The notes under the pieces: generated by a model | What the model was told of the DNA's origin: nothing | Seen by the model: the letters and a program-made list of their open reading frames with translations, nothing else | Database searches by the model: none | Shown here: piece after piece, positions 9,609 through 19,604 of the stretch | Position numbering within the stretch: position 1 is the stretch's first letter | How the letters are laid out: every line of letters begins with the position of its first letter | Assembly (NCBI RefSeq): GCF_927798175.1 | Contig: NZ_CAKMMP010000001.1 | Coordinates: 1 to 64,000 of the forward strand | Source of the DNA: Paenibacillus sp. JJ-223 | GTDB taxonomy: Bacteria; Bacillota; Bacilli; Paenibacillales; Paenibacillaceae | Reading direction: 5' to 3' | Length of the DNA stretch: 64,000 bases | Position numbers and translations under genes: made by a program

Positions 9609-10573
9609 TGCCTGAACAGCAAAGCGTACCGGTGCTCTCCGTTCAGCATGTCAAGAAAAAAATCGGACGCAAATGGATTATCAAAGATGTTACGTTCGAT
9701 GTGCAGCCTGGGGAAATTTTCGGTTTTTTGGGTCCGAACGGGGCGGGCAAAACGACAACCATCCGTATGCTCGTTGATCTGATCAAACCGACGGAAGGCA
9801 AAATTATGGTGTGCGGTTATGACGTGAACCGGGATCCCGAACGGGCACTGCAGTTTGTAGGTTCTATCGTTGAAAATCCCGAAGTGTATACATATTTGAC
9901 AGGGTGGGAGAACCTGGAGCATTTTGCCCGGATGCAGCCCGGCGTAGATCATAAGCGAATACAGGAAGTTGTCGATATCGTTCGCCTGGACCAGCGGATT
10001 CATGATAAAGTAAGAACCTATTCGCTCGGCATGCGCCAGCGCCTGGGCATTGCCCAGGCTTTGCTGGGAAGACCGCGTCTGCTCATTCTCGATGAACCGA
10101 CCAACGGGCTGGATCCCAAGGGCATAAAGGAGCTTCGCGCATTCATCAAGCAGCTTGCCGGCGAAGGCATGGCCGTGTTCGTCAGCAGCCATCTGTTAAG
10201 CGAAATACAATTGCTGTGCGACCGGGTGGCCATCATCAGTTCCGGAAAAGTGCTTGCCGTCGGAGGCGTGAATGAACTGATCGAGGACCATTCCCGCATG
10301 GCCATCTGGCATCTGACCCCGCTGGAAGCGGGGAAAAATATGCTGTTGGAAGCCGGGATTACGCTGGTTGACCGACCGGCCGAAGTGATGGACGACACCA
10401 TTATTGCCGGTTTGGGACCAAATGCCGTCGTCGCCGAAATGGATGAAGATCAAATCCCCGCATTGGTCGACCGGATGGTCCGGGAAGGGATCCGGGTCGA
10501 GGGCGTTCAGCGGATTCAGCCGACCCTGGAGCAATTATTCCTTAAAATGACGGAAGGTGAATCCATTGAGTAA
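9608..10573 (+). CDS. ABC transporter ATP-binding protein (ABC-2 type)
   Basis: A 321-residue ATPase: Walker A GPNGAGKTT, Q-loop around VENPEVYTYLTGWENL, signature YSLGMRQRLGIAQALL, Walker B LLILDEPTNGLD and H-loop SSHLLSE. The C-terminal 90 residues form the accessory domain typical of BcrA/YxlF-type ATPases. ATG 9608 is preferred over GTG 9605 because of the GGGGGTGC site upstream. It works with the permease encoded next, whose start lies within the 3' end of this gene. Confidence 0.9.
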   Translation: MPEQQSVPVLSVQHVKKKIGRKWIIKDVTFDVQPGEIFGFLGPNGAGKTTTIRMLVDLIKPTEGKIMVCGYDVNRDPERALQFVGSIVENPEVYTYLTGWENLEHFARMQPGVDHKRIQEVVDIVRLDQRIHDKVRTYSLGMRQRLGIAQALLGRPRLLILDEPTNGLDPKGIKELRAFIKQLAGEGMAVFVSSHLLSEIQLLCDRVAIISSGKVLAVGGVNELIEDHSRMAIWHLTPLEAGKNMLLEAGITLVDRPAEVMDDTIIAGLGPNAVVAEMDEDQIPALVDRMVREGIRVEGVQRIQPTLEQLFLKMTEGESIE

Positions 10574-11555
10574 CATCATGCCGCTTATTCGCAACGAAAC
10601 GATCAAAATGGTGAAGAAAAAACGCCTTTATATCATTTTCATCGTGCTTGCGGTCCTGGTGCCCATGTTTACGTATGCCCAGATGAAATCTGCGGAAAAT
10701 AACCGCGACAAATTCGGCGGCGATTGGCGTCTGGAGCTTCAGCAAGCCATTACGGACAATCAAAACTCGCTCGGCAGCGATCGCGTGCCGGAAGAATACA
10801 AAAAATATCGCACGGTGTATATTCAACAGATGCAGTATTATCTGGAAAACGACGTGAATCCCAAAGAGCCGAACGGCGTAACGTTTACGCGGGAGTTCAT
10901 GAACAATGCGGTAGGTTTGTTCATTCCGCTGCTCATCATGGCGATCGCTTCGGATCTGGTGTCGGGAGAACGCACGACGGGAACGATTAAAATGCTGCTG
11001 ACCCGTCCCGTCAAACGATGGAAAGTGCTGCTGAGCAAACTGGTAACGCTGCTCATGTTCGTTTCCATCATCGTTGTGTCTGCATACGTGATATGTTATG
11101 CCATTTCGGGCGTGGTCTTCGGATATAAAGGCTTTGGCATGCCGATTTTCACCGGTTTCAAAATTGTGGGCACCGATGTGGACATGTCGGGCGTGCATGC
11201 GGTGAAGCAATGGCTGTACTTGCTGATGCAGGCAGGACTGATCTGGTTCGTGAGCGTGATCGTTGCCGTTCTTGCCTTCATGGTGTCGGTGCTTGTTCGC
11301 AGTACGGCGGCAAGCATCGTGATCATGATGGCGGCGCTGATCGCGGGAACGATTCTGACCAGCATGGCCGCATCGTGGAATTCCGCCAAATATTTGTTTA
11401 TGGTTAATTTGCAATTGCCTGATTATTTGTCCGGCGGGCTGCCTCCGATCGAAGGAATGAATTTGGGTTTTTCCCTTATTGTGTTAAGCGTTTGGGGCAT
11501 AGCGTCATTGGTTGTGTCATTCCTTGTCTTTACGAAACGGGATATCTTGAATTAA
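10566..11555 (+). CDS. ABC-2 type transporter permease
   Basis: A polytopic membrane protein of 329 residues with about six helices and a large loop (about residues 40-110) after the first helix, the usual ABC-2 permease fold. The SGERTTGTIKMLLTRPVKRWKVLLSK segment matches the coupling region next to the second helix. TTG 10566 is chosen because GGAAGG (10552-10557) sits 8 nt upstream; GTG 10557 would overlap that site. It is coupled to the ATPase gene by an 8-bp overlap. Substrate is unknown; antibiotic export or self-resistance is the common role. Confidence 0.85.
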   Translation: MSNIMPLIRNETIKMVKKKRLYIIFIVLAVLVPMFTYAQMKSAENNRDKFGGDWRLELQQAITDNQNSLGSDRVPEEYKKYRTVYIQQMQYYLENDVNPKEPNGVTFTREFMNNAVGLFIPLLIMAIASDLVSGERTTGTIKMLLTRPVKRWKVLLSKLVTLLMFVSIIVVSAYVICYAISGVVFGYKGFGMPIFTGFKIVGTDVDMSGVHAVKQWLYLLMQAGLIWFVSVIVAVLAFMVSVLVRSTAASIVIMMAALIAGTILTSMAASWNSAKYLFMVNLQLPDYLSGGLPPIEGMNLGFSLIVLSVWGIASLVVSFLVFTKRDILN

Positions 11556-11630
11556 AATGGACAAGGATAAGAAAACATCTGTTTGCATTTTTCGCTTTTT
11601 TTAGTTGCAAGTTAAGAAGGGGGAGCATGA

Positions 11631-13610
11631 ATGGTCGAGCAAATCGATATGTCGGCAGGTTCGACAGGCGGGGGGCAAGGAACCTCGGGCTACGACGCGG
11701 ACGACATTCAAGTACTTGAAGGGCTGGTCGCGGTCCGGAAACGGCCGGGTATGTACATCGGCAGCACCAGCAATTCGGGACTTCATCATTTGGTATGGGA
11801 AATCGTGGACAATGCCGTCGACGAACATCTCGCCAAATTCTGCTCCAAAATCGATATCACGCTGCATAAGGACGGGTCTGTCACGGTTCAGGATAACGGA
11901 AGAGGAATTCCGACGGGTATACATAAGACAGGAATTCCCACTCCCCAGGTCGTGTTTACGATTTTGCACGCAGGAGGAAAATTCGGTGGGGCAGGATATA
12001 AGAAATCCGGGGGGCTGCACGGCGTTGGCGCATCGGTTACGAACGCGTTGTCCGAATGGCTGGAAGTCGAAATTTACCGGGATGGCAAGATCCATCGGCA
12101 GCGGTTCGAATATTGGCAGGACAAAAAAGGAATCGAGCACGTCGGCGAACCTGTAACCGGGCTTGAAGTGCTTGGCAACACCAATCGCACGGGCACCAAA
12201 GTGACGTTCAAACCGGATGTCCGGGTGTTCCAGAACGGCATTCAGCTGAATTACGATACGCTTGCCGAACGTCTGCAGGAAATCGCATTCCTCAACTCCG
12301 GTTTGAAAATCGTGCTGAAGGACGAACGCTCGGGCAATCAGGATGAATACATGTATGAAGGCGGAGCGAGCCAATTCGTGGCGTTTTTGAACGAAAACAA
12401 AGACGTGCTGCATGATGTCATTCACTTTTATGCGGAAAAGGATGACATCGAAGTCGAAGTAGCCATTCAATATAACGCAGGTTATACGGAAACGCTTGCT
12501 TCCTTCGTGAACTCCATCCCGACCAGGGGCGGCGGTACTCATGAGACCGGATTCAAGACGGCGTATACCCGTGTCATGAACGAGTATGCGAGACGTACGA
12601 GCATGATCAAGGAAAAAGACAAAAATCTGGATGGCAACGATCTGCGCGAAGGCATGATGGCCGTCATCAGCGTGAAGATGTCCGAGGTCGAATTCGTCGG
12701 ACAGACCAAGGACCAGCTCGGCAGCGCTTCGGCGAGAAGTGCCGTGGATTCGGTCGTCGCCGAAAACATGCAGCGTTTCCTGGAGGAAAATCCCCAGGTC
12801 GCGCAAACGCTGATCCGCAAGGCCGTATTGGCATCCAAGGCGCGGGAGGCTGCCCGCAAGGCCCGCGACGAGATGCGCAGCGGCAAAAAGCGGAGCGAAA
12901 GTTCCAATCTGAACGGCAAATTGACGCCGGCGCAATCCAAAGATTTTTCGCGCAACGAGCTGTTTATCGTGGAAGGCGATTCTGCCGGCGGATCGGCCAA
13001 GCAAGGCCGCGACTCCAAAATTCAGGCGATCCTTCCGCTGAAGGGCAAACCGCTTAATCCGGAGAAGGCAAAGCTGGCGGATATATTGAAAAACGAGGAG
13101 TACCGTGCCATCACTTCGGCGATCGGCGCCGGCATCGGTACCGAATTTGCGGTGGAGGACAGCAATTATTCCAAAATCATCATCATGACCGATGCGGACA
13201 CGGACGGTGCGCATATTCAGGTTTTGCTGCTGACCTTTTTCTATCGCTACATGAAACCGCTCATTGACGAAGGCAAAGTATTTATCGCCCAGCCTCCGCT
13301 TTACAAGCTCACCAGCAAGTCCGGCAAAATGTCGACCGTGCGTTACGCATGGACGGATGAGCAGTTGGCGAACTACATGAAGGAGCTTGGCAAAAACGTG
13401 GAGCTTCAACGGTATAAGGGACTTGGAGAGATGAATCCGGAGCAGCTGTGGGAGACAACGATGAATCCGGAAACGCGGTCCTTGCTTAAAGTGGAGATCG
13501 TGGATGCGGCAAAGGCCGAACGTCGTGTTTCCACCCTCATGGGTGACAAGGTTGATCCGCGCAAGCGTTGGATTGTCGAAAATGTCGACTTTACAGAGTA
13601 CGAAGAATAG
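11631..13610 (+). CDS. parE: DNA topoisomerase IV subunit B
   Basis: ATPase subunit of topoisomerase IV, which decatenates daughter chromosomes. The product has 659 residues. The GHKL ATPase part has VDNAVDEHLA, DNGRGIP and GGLHGVGASVTNAL; the transducer follows; the Toprim domain has EGDSAGGSAKQGRD and DADTDGAHIQ, which bind magnesium. ParE rather than GyrB is favoured by length, by the paired parC gene 12 bp downstream, and by the absence of recF/gyr neighbours. An AAGGGGGAG site precedes the ATG. The first 25 residues form a Gly/Ser-rich extension. Confidence 0.95.
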   Translation: MVEQIDMSAGSTGGGQGTSGYDADDIQVLEGLVAVRKRPGMYIGSTSNSGLHHLVWEIVDNAVDEHLAKFCSKIDITLHKDGSVTVQDNGRGIPTGIHKTGIPTPQVVFTILHAGGKFGGAGYKKSGGLHGVGASVTNALSEWLEVEIYRDGKIHRQRFEYWQDKKGIEHVGEPVTGLEVLGNTNRTGTKVTFKPDVRVFQNGIQLNYDTLAERLQEIAFLNSGLKIVLKDERSGNQDEYMYEGGASQFVAFLNENKDVLHDVIHFYAEKDDIEVEVAIQYNAGYTETLASFVNSIPTRGGGTHETGFKTAYTRVMNEYARRTSMIKEKDKNLDGNDLREGMMAVISVKMSEVEFVGQTKDQLGSASARSAVDSVVAENMQRFLEENPQVAQTLIRKAVLASKAREAARKARDEMRSGKKRSESSNLNGKLTPAQSKDFSRNELFIVEGDSAGGSAKQGRDSKIQAILPLKGKPLNPEKAKLADILKNEEYRAITSAIGAGIGTEFAVEDSNYSKIIIMTDADTDGAHIQVLLLTFFYRYMKPLIDEGKVFIAQPPLYKLTSKSGKMSTVRYAWTDEQLANYMKELGKNVELQRYKGLGEMNPEQLWETTMNPETRSLLKVEIVDAAKAERRVSTLMGDKVDPRKRWIVENVDFTEYEE

Positions 13611-13622
13611 AAGGTGTTTGGA

Positions 13623-16088
13623 ATGAGTCTATCAGAGCAGTTTTTGCCGGCCTTTCTGGAAGAGGTCGTGGGTGACCGTTTCGGTCGCTATTCCAAATAT
13701 ATTATCCAGGATCGCGCCATCCCGGATGTGCGCGATGGTCTGAAGCCGGTTCAGCGGCGGATTTTATACGCCATGTACGATTCGGGCAACACACCGGACA
13801 AACCCTATCGCAAATCGGCGAAAACGGTCGGGGACGTGATGGGGAATTACCATCCCCATGGAGACTCTTCGATCTATGAGGGTATGGTACGGATGGCGCA
13901 GCCTTGGAAAATGGGCCATGTATTGGTGGACGGCCACGGCAACTGGGGCTCCCAGGATGATGACCCGGCAGCGGCGATGCGTTATACGGAAGCCCGGTTG
14001 TCGCCGATTGCAATGGAAATGCTGCGCGATATCGAGAAACGGACGGTGCTGTTCAAGGACAATTTCGATAATACGGCCAAAGAACCGGTTGTACTGCCAT
14101 CCCGATATCCCAATTTGCTCGTGAATGGCGTCAGCGGCATTTCCTCCGGTTTTGCGACGGAAATTCCGACCCATAATTTAAGGGAAGTTATCGATGCTTG
14201 CCTGGCTGTTATGGAGAAGCCATCGATTGGACTGGAAGAAATCATGATGTTCCTGAAAGGACCGGATTTCCCGACAGGCGGATTGATTATGGGCGGCGAA
14301 GGCATTATGGACGCGTACCGCACGGGTCGGGGCCGCATTTATATCCGCTCCAAAACCGATATCGAAAACATGCGCGGCGGCAAACAGCAGATCGTTATTA
14401 CGGAAATTCCGTATCAAGTGGTCAAATCGCGTCTTGTGACCTCGATGGAGAACATTCGGCTTGAGAAAAAAGTCGAAGGCATCGCCGAGGTCCGGGACGA
14501 AAGCGGGCGTGAAGGTTTACGCATCGTCGTCGAGTTGAAGAAGGATGCCGATGCACAGGGCATACTGGCCTATTTGCTGAAAAAGACGGATCTTCAGGTG
14601 ACGTACAATTTCAACATGGTTGCCATCGTCAACAAGGCGCCGCAGCAGCTCGGGCTAAAAGCGATGCTGGAAGCTTACATCGCGCATCAGCGGGAAGTGG
14701 TCACGTATCGCACCCGATTTGAACTGGAGAAAGCCGAAGATCGCGCCCACGTGCTGGAAGGGCTCGTCAAAGCGCTTAACATTTTGGACGAGGTCATTGC
14801 GGCCATTAAAGCATCCAAAAACCGCCAAGACGCGCAAAACAACCTCATGTGGATGTTTGGTTTTACGGAACGACAGGCCGACTCGATTCTCACCCTGCAG
14901 CTCTATCGCCTGACCAACCTGGAGATCACCTCACTGGAGAAGGAGCTTGCCGATCTGATGAAAAAAATCGCGCAGCTTCGTGGCATTCTGGAGAGTGACC
15001 GCAAGCTGATCGGCGTCATTCGCAAGGAGCTGCTGGAGATTCGCGAGAAATACGGCATCGACCGCCGCTCCGCCATTCAGGGCGAAGTCGAAGAACTCAA
15101 GGTAAACCTTGAAGTTCTGGTGAATGCCGAGGATGTATTTGTGTCATTGTCCAAAGAAGGGTACATCAAACGCACGGGAATGCAATCTTTCACTCGCTCT
15201 GGCGGGGAACGCAGCGGAAGCGGCGTGAAGGAGGGCGATTATATCGCCCAACTGCTTGAAGTGAATACGCTGGACAATTTGCTTGTGTTTACGCAAAAAG
15301 GCCAATACTTCCTCCTGCCTGTGCACCAGGTTCCCGAATTCAAGTGGAAGGACCCGGGTACGGCGATCGTGAACGTGATTCCCCTTGGGAAAGATGATCG
15401 AATCACCAACGTGCTGCAGATCAAATCGTTTGATGAGCCGAATCACAGCCTTGTATTTGTCACGCGCAAGGGACAGGTGAAACGTACCGAACTGAAAGAG
15501 TACGTGACGAAACGTTCCGGAGCCGTAGCTGCTTGCAAAGTGGGCAAAGACGATGAAGTTCTCTCGGTGCATCTGAGCACGGGAGATAAGGACATCTTGT
15601 TGATTACCAAGGAAGCGATGGCTATTCGTTTCCGCGAGGACGAAGTGAACGCCATGGGACGGGTGTCCGGCGGGGTAAGAGGCATTCAGCTCAAGGATAC
15701 GGATGAAGTGGTTACCGCTCTTTGGGTGGAAGGAGAGGAAGGCGAAATCGCGATATTGTCCGATCTGGGATACGGCAAACGCTCCTTGCTTCTCGATTAC
15801 GCTCTTCAGAGCCGTGGCGGCAAAGGCGTGGCTACCTTCGAATTCAAGGAAGGCAAGCGGGTCAAACCGAACGGCAGCCGCATCGCCGGGGCTTTCTACT
15901 GCCGTGAAGAACGCAAAGTGAACGTAATGACCAAAGAGGGCCAGGTATTCACGCTGTCCTCCGAGAGCATGCCGATCCAAGAGCGGAAGCATATCGGCAA
16001 ACTGCTCGTACATGTAGACAAAAAGGATGAGGTCGTGGAGCTTCTGAAGGACTTGGATGAAACCAATTCGCATGACGGTCCGTCTTGA
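13623..16088 (+). CDS. parC: DNA topoisomerase IV subunit A
   Basis: DNA cleavage and rejoining subunit of topoisomerase IV, 821 residues from ATG 13623 (AAGGTG 6 nt upstream; the earlier GTG 13614 lies inside that site). The winged-helix/tower region is followed by a C-terminal beta-pinwheel. The active tyrosine is Tyr121 in [10 protein letters not shown]. The quinolone-determining region reads HGDSSIYE with Ser82 and Glu86 unchanged, the arrangement associated with quinolone sensitivity in S. aureus GrlA (Ser80, Glu84). It forms the heterotetramer with ParE, encoded 12 bp upstream. Confidence 0.95.
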   Translation: MSLSEQFLPAFLEEVVGDRFGRYSKYIIQDRAIPDVRDGLKPVQRRILYAMYDSGNTPDKPYRKSAKTVGDVMGNYHPHGDSSIYEGMVRMAQPWKMGHVLVDGHGNWGSQDDDPAAAMRYTEARLSPIAMEMLRDIEKRTVLFKDNFDNTAKEPVVLPSRYPNLLVNGVSGISSGFATEIPTHNLREVIDACLAVMEKPSIGLEEIMMFLKGPDFPTGGLIMGGEGIMDAYRTGRGRIYIRSKTDIENMRGGKQQIVITEIPYQVVKSRLVTSMENIRLEKKVEGIAEVRDESGREGLRIVVELKKDADAQGILAYLLKKTDLQVTYNFNMVAIVNKAPQQLGLKAMLEAYIAHQREVVTYRTRFELEKAEDRAHVLEGLVKALNILDEVIAAIKASKNRQDAQNNLMWMFGFTERQADSILTLQLYRLTNLEITSLEKELADLMKKIAQLRGILESDRKLIGVIRKELLEIREKYGIDRRSAIQGEVEELKVNLEVLVNAEDVFVSLSKEGYIKRTGMQSFTRSGGERSGSGVKEGDYIAQLLEVNTLDNLLVFTQKGQYFLLPVHQVPEFKWKDPGTAIVNVIPLGKDDRITNVLQIKSFDEPNHSLVFVTRKGQVKRTELKEYVTKRSGAVAACKVGKDDEVLSVHLSTGDKDILLITKEAMAIRFREDEVNAMGRVSGGVRGIQLKDTDEVVTALWVEGEEGEIAILSDLGYGKRSLLLDYALQSRGGKGVATFEFKEGKRVKPNGSRIAGAFYCREERKVNVMTKEGQVFTLSSESMPIQERKHIGKLLVHVDKKDEVVELLKDLDETNSHDGPS

Positions 16089-16158
16089 CCCTTTCCTTGC
16101 AAAGACGTTTCGCCTTGCAAAAGCACAGCAGCTTTTGTCGGGCGGACCGTCTTTTTTT
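16074..16158 (+). terminator. Terminator after parC (branched)
   Basis: ACGGTCCG at the end of parC pairs with CGGACCGT before TTTTTTT. The loop holds a second stem CAAAAGC/GCTTTTG. Confidence 0.6.
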
Positions 16159-16328
16159 GTTGTTCGGACACGGATTAAAAGAGAGACTTCATGCGAAGTT
16201 TAACAACCTTCGTCGATTGCGGTCGATCGCTGGGAAATTGAAAAAATGCAGCAGGAATGCGGCTTTGAAGCGCGAAAACCTTAAGCAGATGAAGTGATTA
16301 CCTGACCGCAGAGAGGAGCGATACCAAC

Positions 16329-16766
16329 ATGTATTATTCCGATTTCACCAAATGCTGGTCGAGGCTGACCAAGGATTACAAACTTCACATGGACCAGGAG
16401 CTGGCCCCTTCCTTAACGGAAGCACAATTGACTGCACTCGAGGTACTTGATGATCATGGGCGCATGAAACCATCCGACCTGATTCCATTTTTGGCGACGA
16501 CCCCTGCAGCGGTTACGATGCTGCTTGACCGAATGGAAAAGAACGGATTGATCCATAGGGAGCGCGACGATCAGGATCGCAGAATCGTTTGGGTGTCCCT
16601 GTCCGAAAAAGGCAGGATCGAAACACAGCGCGGGCTCGCCATCCGCAATGAATTCATGAACTCTGTGCTCAGCAACATTTCGATGCATAATCAGCAGCTG
16701 CTGGTATATTTGCTGGGAAAAATGACTGCCCCCAAAAATAAGGAGCATGCCTTATCCACTTCATAA
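16329..16766 (+). CDS. MarR-family transcriptional regulator
   Basis: A 145-residue winged-helix regulator. The recognition helix region is TTPAAVTMLLDRMEKNGLI and the wing is RERDDQDRRIVWVSLSEKG, the standard MarR signature; flanking helices form the dimer interface. MarR proteins repress genes and release DNA on binding small aromatic ligands. The gene is monocistronic, with a terminator on its 3' side and parC's terminator upstream, so its target is not obvious from position. GAGAGGAGCGATA precedes the ATG. Confidence 0.85.
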   Translation: MYYSDFTKCWSRLTKDYKLHMDQELAPSLTEAQLTALEVLDDHGRMKPSDLIPFLATTPAAVTMLLDRMEKNGLIHRERDDQDRRIVWVSLSEKGRIETQRGLAIRNEFMNSVLSNISMHNQQLLVYLLGKMTAPKNKEHALSTS

Positions 16767-16782
16767 AATGATGGTCTTTGGG

Positions 16783-16836
16783 TAACCATAGGAAAACCTG
16801 CTCGTTTGAGGCAGGCTGCCTATGGTTATTTTTTTT
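16783..16836 (+). terminator. Terminator after MarR gene
   Basis: TAACCATAGG pairs perfectly with CCTATGGTTA, followed by eight T. The loop contains a nested CCTGC/GCAGG stem. Confidence 0.92.
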
Positions 16837-16903
16837 GATAAGGCGGGTTTTGCAAGGATTTAGCCAATCTCCAAAAAATCGAAAAAAACCAATATGTAAA
16901 GAG

Positions 16904-16932
16904 TTGACTATGTAAAAAAAGATGCTTATAAT
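16904..16932 (+). promoter_or_regulatory. Strong sigma-A promoter of marR-exporter operon
   Basis: TTGACT, 17-bp spacer, TATAAT: an almost perfect match to the consensus. Predicted start of transcription is about 16939. Confidence 0.8.
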
Positions 16933-16949
16933 AAATAATTGTTCCCCTG

Positions 16950-16969
16950 ATATTTCGTGTGCGAAATAT
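16950..16969. promoter_or_regulatory. Probable MarR operator (perfect 20-bp dyad)
   Basis: ATATTTCG-tgtg-CGAAATAT is a perfect inverted repeat. It starts about 12 bp after the inferred transcription start and ends about 30 bp before the marR start codon, the right place for autorepression by the regulator encoded at 16999. Confidence 0.65.
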
Positions 16970-16998
16970 TATATTCCAAAAGTAAAAGGGTGAAACAA

Positions 16999-17454
16999 TT
17001 GTCAGATACACAGGACACATATGAAGTTTTCTACATCATCAATTCGTTTCGACAGGTTAATCAAATGCTGTTTCGAGAATTCTGGAATGAAAACAAAGAA
17101 ATTGAATTGACCTCGATCCAATTCATGGTGTTATCCATTTTGAAGGAGCGCCCTTCGATCGGCAACAACGACGTGGCCGAATTGTGCCATGTCGGCAGCA
17201 GTTCGATGAGCGCCGTCGTAGAACGTTTGGTCAAAGGCGGATACATCGTTCGCACCCGTTCCGACTCCGACCGCCGCTCCGTTGTGCTGCAGATGACGGA
17301 CAAAGGGGAACGCGCACAAAAGGAAACGCATCGGCTGTGGATGGAAAGAGTGTCTCCGATTTTGGACATTCCCAAAGAAGATTTGGACCACCTGCTTCGG
17401 ATTCATAATCTGATGATTGAAAAGCTACAAGGAAGAGAGATGAACAACGAATGA
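16999..17454 (+). CDS. MarR-family repressor of the downstream exporter
   Basis: A 151-residue MarR-type regulator from TTG 16999 (AAAAGGG 8 nt upstream; GTG 16957 lies inside the operator dyad and is unlikely). The winged helix spans about residues 45-110: NNDVAELCHVGSSSMSAVVERLVKGG, then the wing RTRSDSDRRSVVLQMTDKG. The gene overlaps the MFS exporter by ATGA, a common arrangement in which a repressor senses the drug pumped by its partner. The operator upstream supports autoregulation. Ligand is unknown. Confidence 0.88.
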   Translation: MSDTQDTYEVFYIINSFRQVNQMLFREFWNENKEIELTSIQFMVLSILKERPSIGNNDVAELCHVGSSSMSAVVERLVKGGYIVRTRSDSDRRSVVLQMTDKGERAQKETHRLWMERVSPILDIPKEDLDHLLRIHNLMIEKLQGREMNNE

Positions 17455-18965
17455 GTACAACAACTGCAGCTGCTCCATCATCAGCGATGGACAGCATCAA
17501 GAAGGGACCGATTGTTGCCGCGCTATTGATCGGAGCATTCGTGGCCTTTTTGAACCAAACATTGATGAACGTGGCTCTTCCGAAGATCATGGAAGACCTG
17601 GCGATTGGAGCCAACACGGCCCAATGGCTGACAACGGGCTACATGCTCGTCAATGGCGTTTTGATTCCGGTAACCGCATATTTGATTGCGAAATTTTCCA
17701 CGCGCCAAATTTTTATTACCGCCATGCTATTATTTACCATTGGTACGCTGATCTGCGGAATTAGTCCCAACTTTGCCATTCTGATGGTTGGACGGGTTAT
17801 TCAGGCAGGCGGCGCGGGTATTCTGATGCCTCTGATGACGGTTGTATTTTTGACCATCTTCCCGATCGAGAAACGCGGTCAGGCCATGGGTACGATGGGG
17901 ATCGCGATGATCTTGGCTCCGGCCATTGGACCAACATTGTCGGGTTATATCGTCGAGCACTATTCCTGGAGATTGCTGTTTTATATCATCTTGCCATTCT
18001 CCATTATTGCAACAGCGATTGGTATCGCTTTTGTCAAAAACGTAACGCGCCAATCCAAACCGAAACTGGACTATCCGGGCGTTATTTTGTCCACAGTGGG
18101 ATTTGGCAGCTTGCTCTACGGATTCAGTGACGCAGGTACAGACGGATGGGGCAGTACGGTCGTTATCACTTGCCTTGTTGTGGGCGCCGTCGCTCTGGTC
18201 CTGTTCGTCATTCGCCAGCTGATGACTGATCATCCGCTGCTTGAGTTCCGCATTTTCAAATACAATATGTACACATTGACCACGATCATCAACATGCTGG
18301 TGACGATGGCGATGTTCGCGGGTATGATCCTGCTTCCGATCTTTCTGCAAAATATTCGCCAGTTCACGCCGATCGAATCCGGCTTGCTGATGATGCCGGG
18401 TGCCATTTTGATGGGGATTATGTCCCCGATTACCGGACGGATCTTCGATAAAGTGGGTGCGCGCTGGTTGTCCGTTGCCGGACTCGCCGTAACGGCGGTC
18501 ACAACCTGGGGTCTGAGCAGACTTGCGATCGACACATCTTACGGATACATGATGTTTATTTACACAGCGCGTATGTTCGGGATGTCCATGCTGATGATGC
18601 CGATTCAGACAGCCGGTCTGAACCAGCTTCCGCAGCGCCTGAACGCGCACGGTACGGCGATGTCGAATACGCTCCGGACGGTTGCCGGTGCAATCGGTAC
18701 GGCCATTCTCGTTACGATTATGAGCAGCAAACTCAAATCCCATCTGGCTGATACGATGGCAGCGAACCATATTTCGCCGACGGATCAGGCAGCCATGTTG
18801 AATGCGACGGCAGACGCTACGATTTATGGCGTTAACTATGCCTTTACGGTAGCTACGTGGATGACGGTAGCGGCAATGCTGCTGGCTTTCTTCATCCGCA
18901 AAACCAAACCAGCCGTAGAGAACGAAGCAAGTACGGAACCGAAAAAATCCAGTGCAACAGCGTAA
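17451..18965 (+). CDS. MFS drug exporter, DHA2 (EmrB/QacA) family
   Basis: A proton-coupled drug exporter of 504 residues, the length expected for the 14-helix DHA2 group. Typical motifs are FLNQTLMNVALPKIMEDL in helix 1, QWLTTGYMLVNG in helix 2, and the motif-C-like MILAPAIGPTLSGYIVEHYSW in helix 5. It is closest in character to LmrB/MdrP-type pumps; the substrate cannot be set from sequence. It is co-transcribed with, and probably repressed by, the MarR protein encoded upstream (4-bp overlap). A bidirectional terminator follows. Confidence 0.9.
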   Translation: MSTTTAAAPSSAMDSIKKGPIVAALLIGAFVAFLNQTLMNVALPKIMEDLAIGANTAQWLTTGYMLVNGVLIPVTAYLIAKFSTRQIFITAMLLFTIGTLICGISPNFAILMVGRVIQAGGAGILMPLMTVVFLTIFPIEKRGQAMGTMGIAMILAPAIGPTLSGYIVEHYSWRLLFYIILPFSIIATAIGIAFVKNVTRQSKPKLDYPGVILSTVGFGSLLYGFSDAGTDGWGSTVVITCLVVGAVALVLFVIRQLMTDHPLLEFRIFKYNMYTLTTIINMLVTMAMFAGMILLPIFLQNIRQFTPIESGLLMMPGAILMGIMSPITGRIFDKVGARWLSVAGLAVTAVTTWGLSRLAIDTSYGYMMFIYTARMFGMSMLMMPIQTAGLNQLPQRLNAHGTAMSNTLRTVAGAIGTAILVTIMSSKLKSHLADTMAANHISPTDQAAMLNATADATIYGVNYAFTVATWMTVAAMLLAFFIRKTKPAVENEASTEPKKSSATA

Positions 18966-19020
18966 TACAACCCTGTCCTGCAGGAACGTGGATTCAGGGA
19001 TGAGGATCATCCCATAAAAT

Positions 19021-19075
19021 AAAAAAATCCCTTCCGGGTTAGTCGAATTGGCTAGCCCGGAGGGGATTTTTATTT
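19021..19075. terminator. Bidirectional terminator between convergent genes
   Basis: AAAATCCCTTCCGGGTTAG pairs with CTAGCCCGGAGGGGATTTT. An A-run on the left and a T-run on the right let it serve the exporter gene (+) and the alkyltransferase-like gene (-). Confidence 0.9.
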
Positions 19076-19102
19076 GGGGCAGCGTACATGTTGCGCGCGC
19101 GA

Positions 19103-19447
19103 TTATTCTTCATCGAGGGGAGGTTCCAGCAGGAAGTCGGGACCCGGATCATGGCCGAAGCGTTGAAGATCAATCGTGCCATCCAGTTGAAACTCTATGC
19201 CCTCGCTGATGAGCTCCGTTTCCTGCATCATACGGGAGTGCTCATCAGGGATGGAGATGGCGCCTTTGGCGTTTACGACGCGATGCCAAGGCAATCGCTC
19301 TTTACGGCTCATGGAGTGGAGAATGCGTACCACTTGTCTGGCGGCTCGCGGGCTTCCCGCAAGAGCGGCAATCTGTCCGTAAGTCATGACTTTGCCCTCG
19401 GGAATGGCGGCGATCATGGCGACGACTTGTTTGGTGAACGGTGTCAC
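19103..19447 (-). CDS. Alkyltransferase-like protein (ATL), Trp in place of catalytic Cys
   Basis: A 114-residue protein with the DNA-binding domain of O6-alkylguanine-DNA alkyltransferases: TPFTKQVVAMIAAIPEGKVMTYG at the start, the helix-turn-helix AARQVVRILHSM with the flipping Arg, then PWHRVV. True alkyltransferases have PCHRV with the alkyl-accepting Cys; here it is Trp, as in E. coli YbaZ/eATL. ATL proteins bind O6-alkylguanine lesions and hand them to nucleotide excision repair rather than removing the alkyl group. The start is GTG with AAGGAG upstream. The acidic tail after residue 95 (PGPDFLLEPPLDEE) is extra. It is monocistronic, convergent with the drug exporter. Confidence 0.88.
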   Translation of the reverse strand: MTPFTKQVVAMIAAIPEGKVMTYGQIAALAGSPRAARQVVRILHSMSRKERLPWHRVVNAKGAISIPDEHSRMMQETELISEGIEFQLDGTIDLQRFGHDPGPDFLLEPPLDEE

Positions 19448-19553
19448 GAAAATCAGCTCCTTGAAGTTAGGTGATGGAGAAAGAGGTTATCGGAAAATGC
19501 TTTCGGCGATGCATCGTTCGAACAACCGGAACTTCGGTTGGAACATAGATAAG

Positions 19554-19597
19554 GAAAAAACCGTGCAAACCGGATATCGATCCGGATCTGCACGGTT
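19554..19597 (-). terminator. Terminator after pseudouridine synthase gene
   Basis: Read on the minus strand, ACCGTGCA pairs with TGCACGGT and an inner ATCCGG/CCGGAT stem, followed by TTTTTT. Confidence 0.88.
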
Positions 19598-19604
19598 GGA
19601 AAGT

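Noticed and set aside
11601..13409. Long minus-strand frame of about 600 codons opposite parE
   Set aside because: It lies wholly within parE, has no ribosome-binding site or recognisable domain, and reflects codon bias of the real gene.
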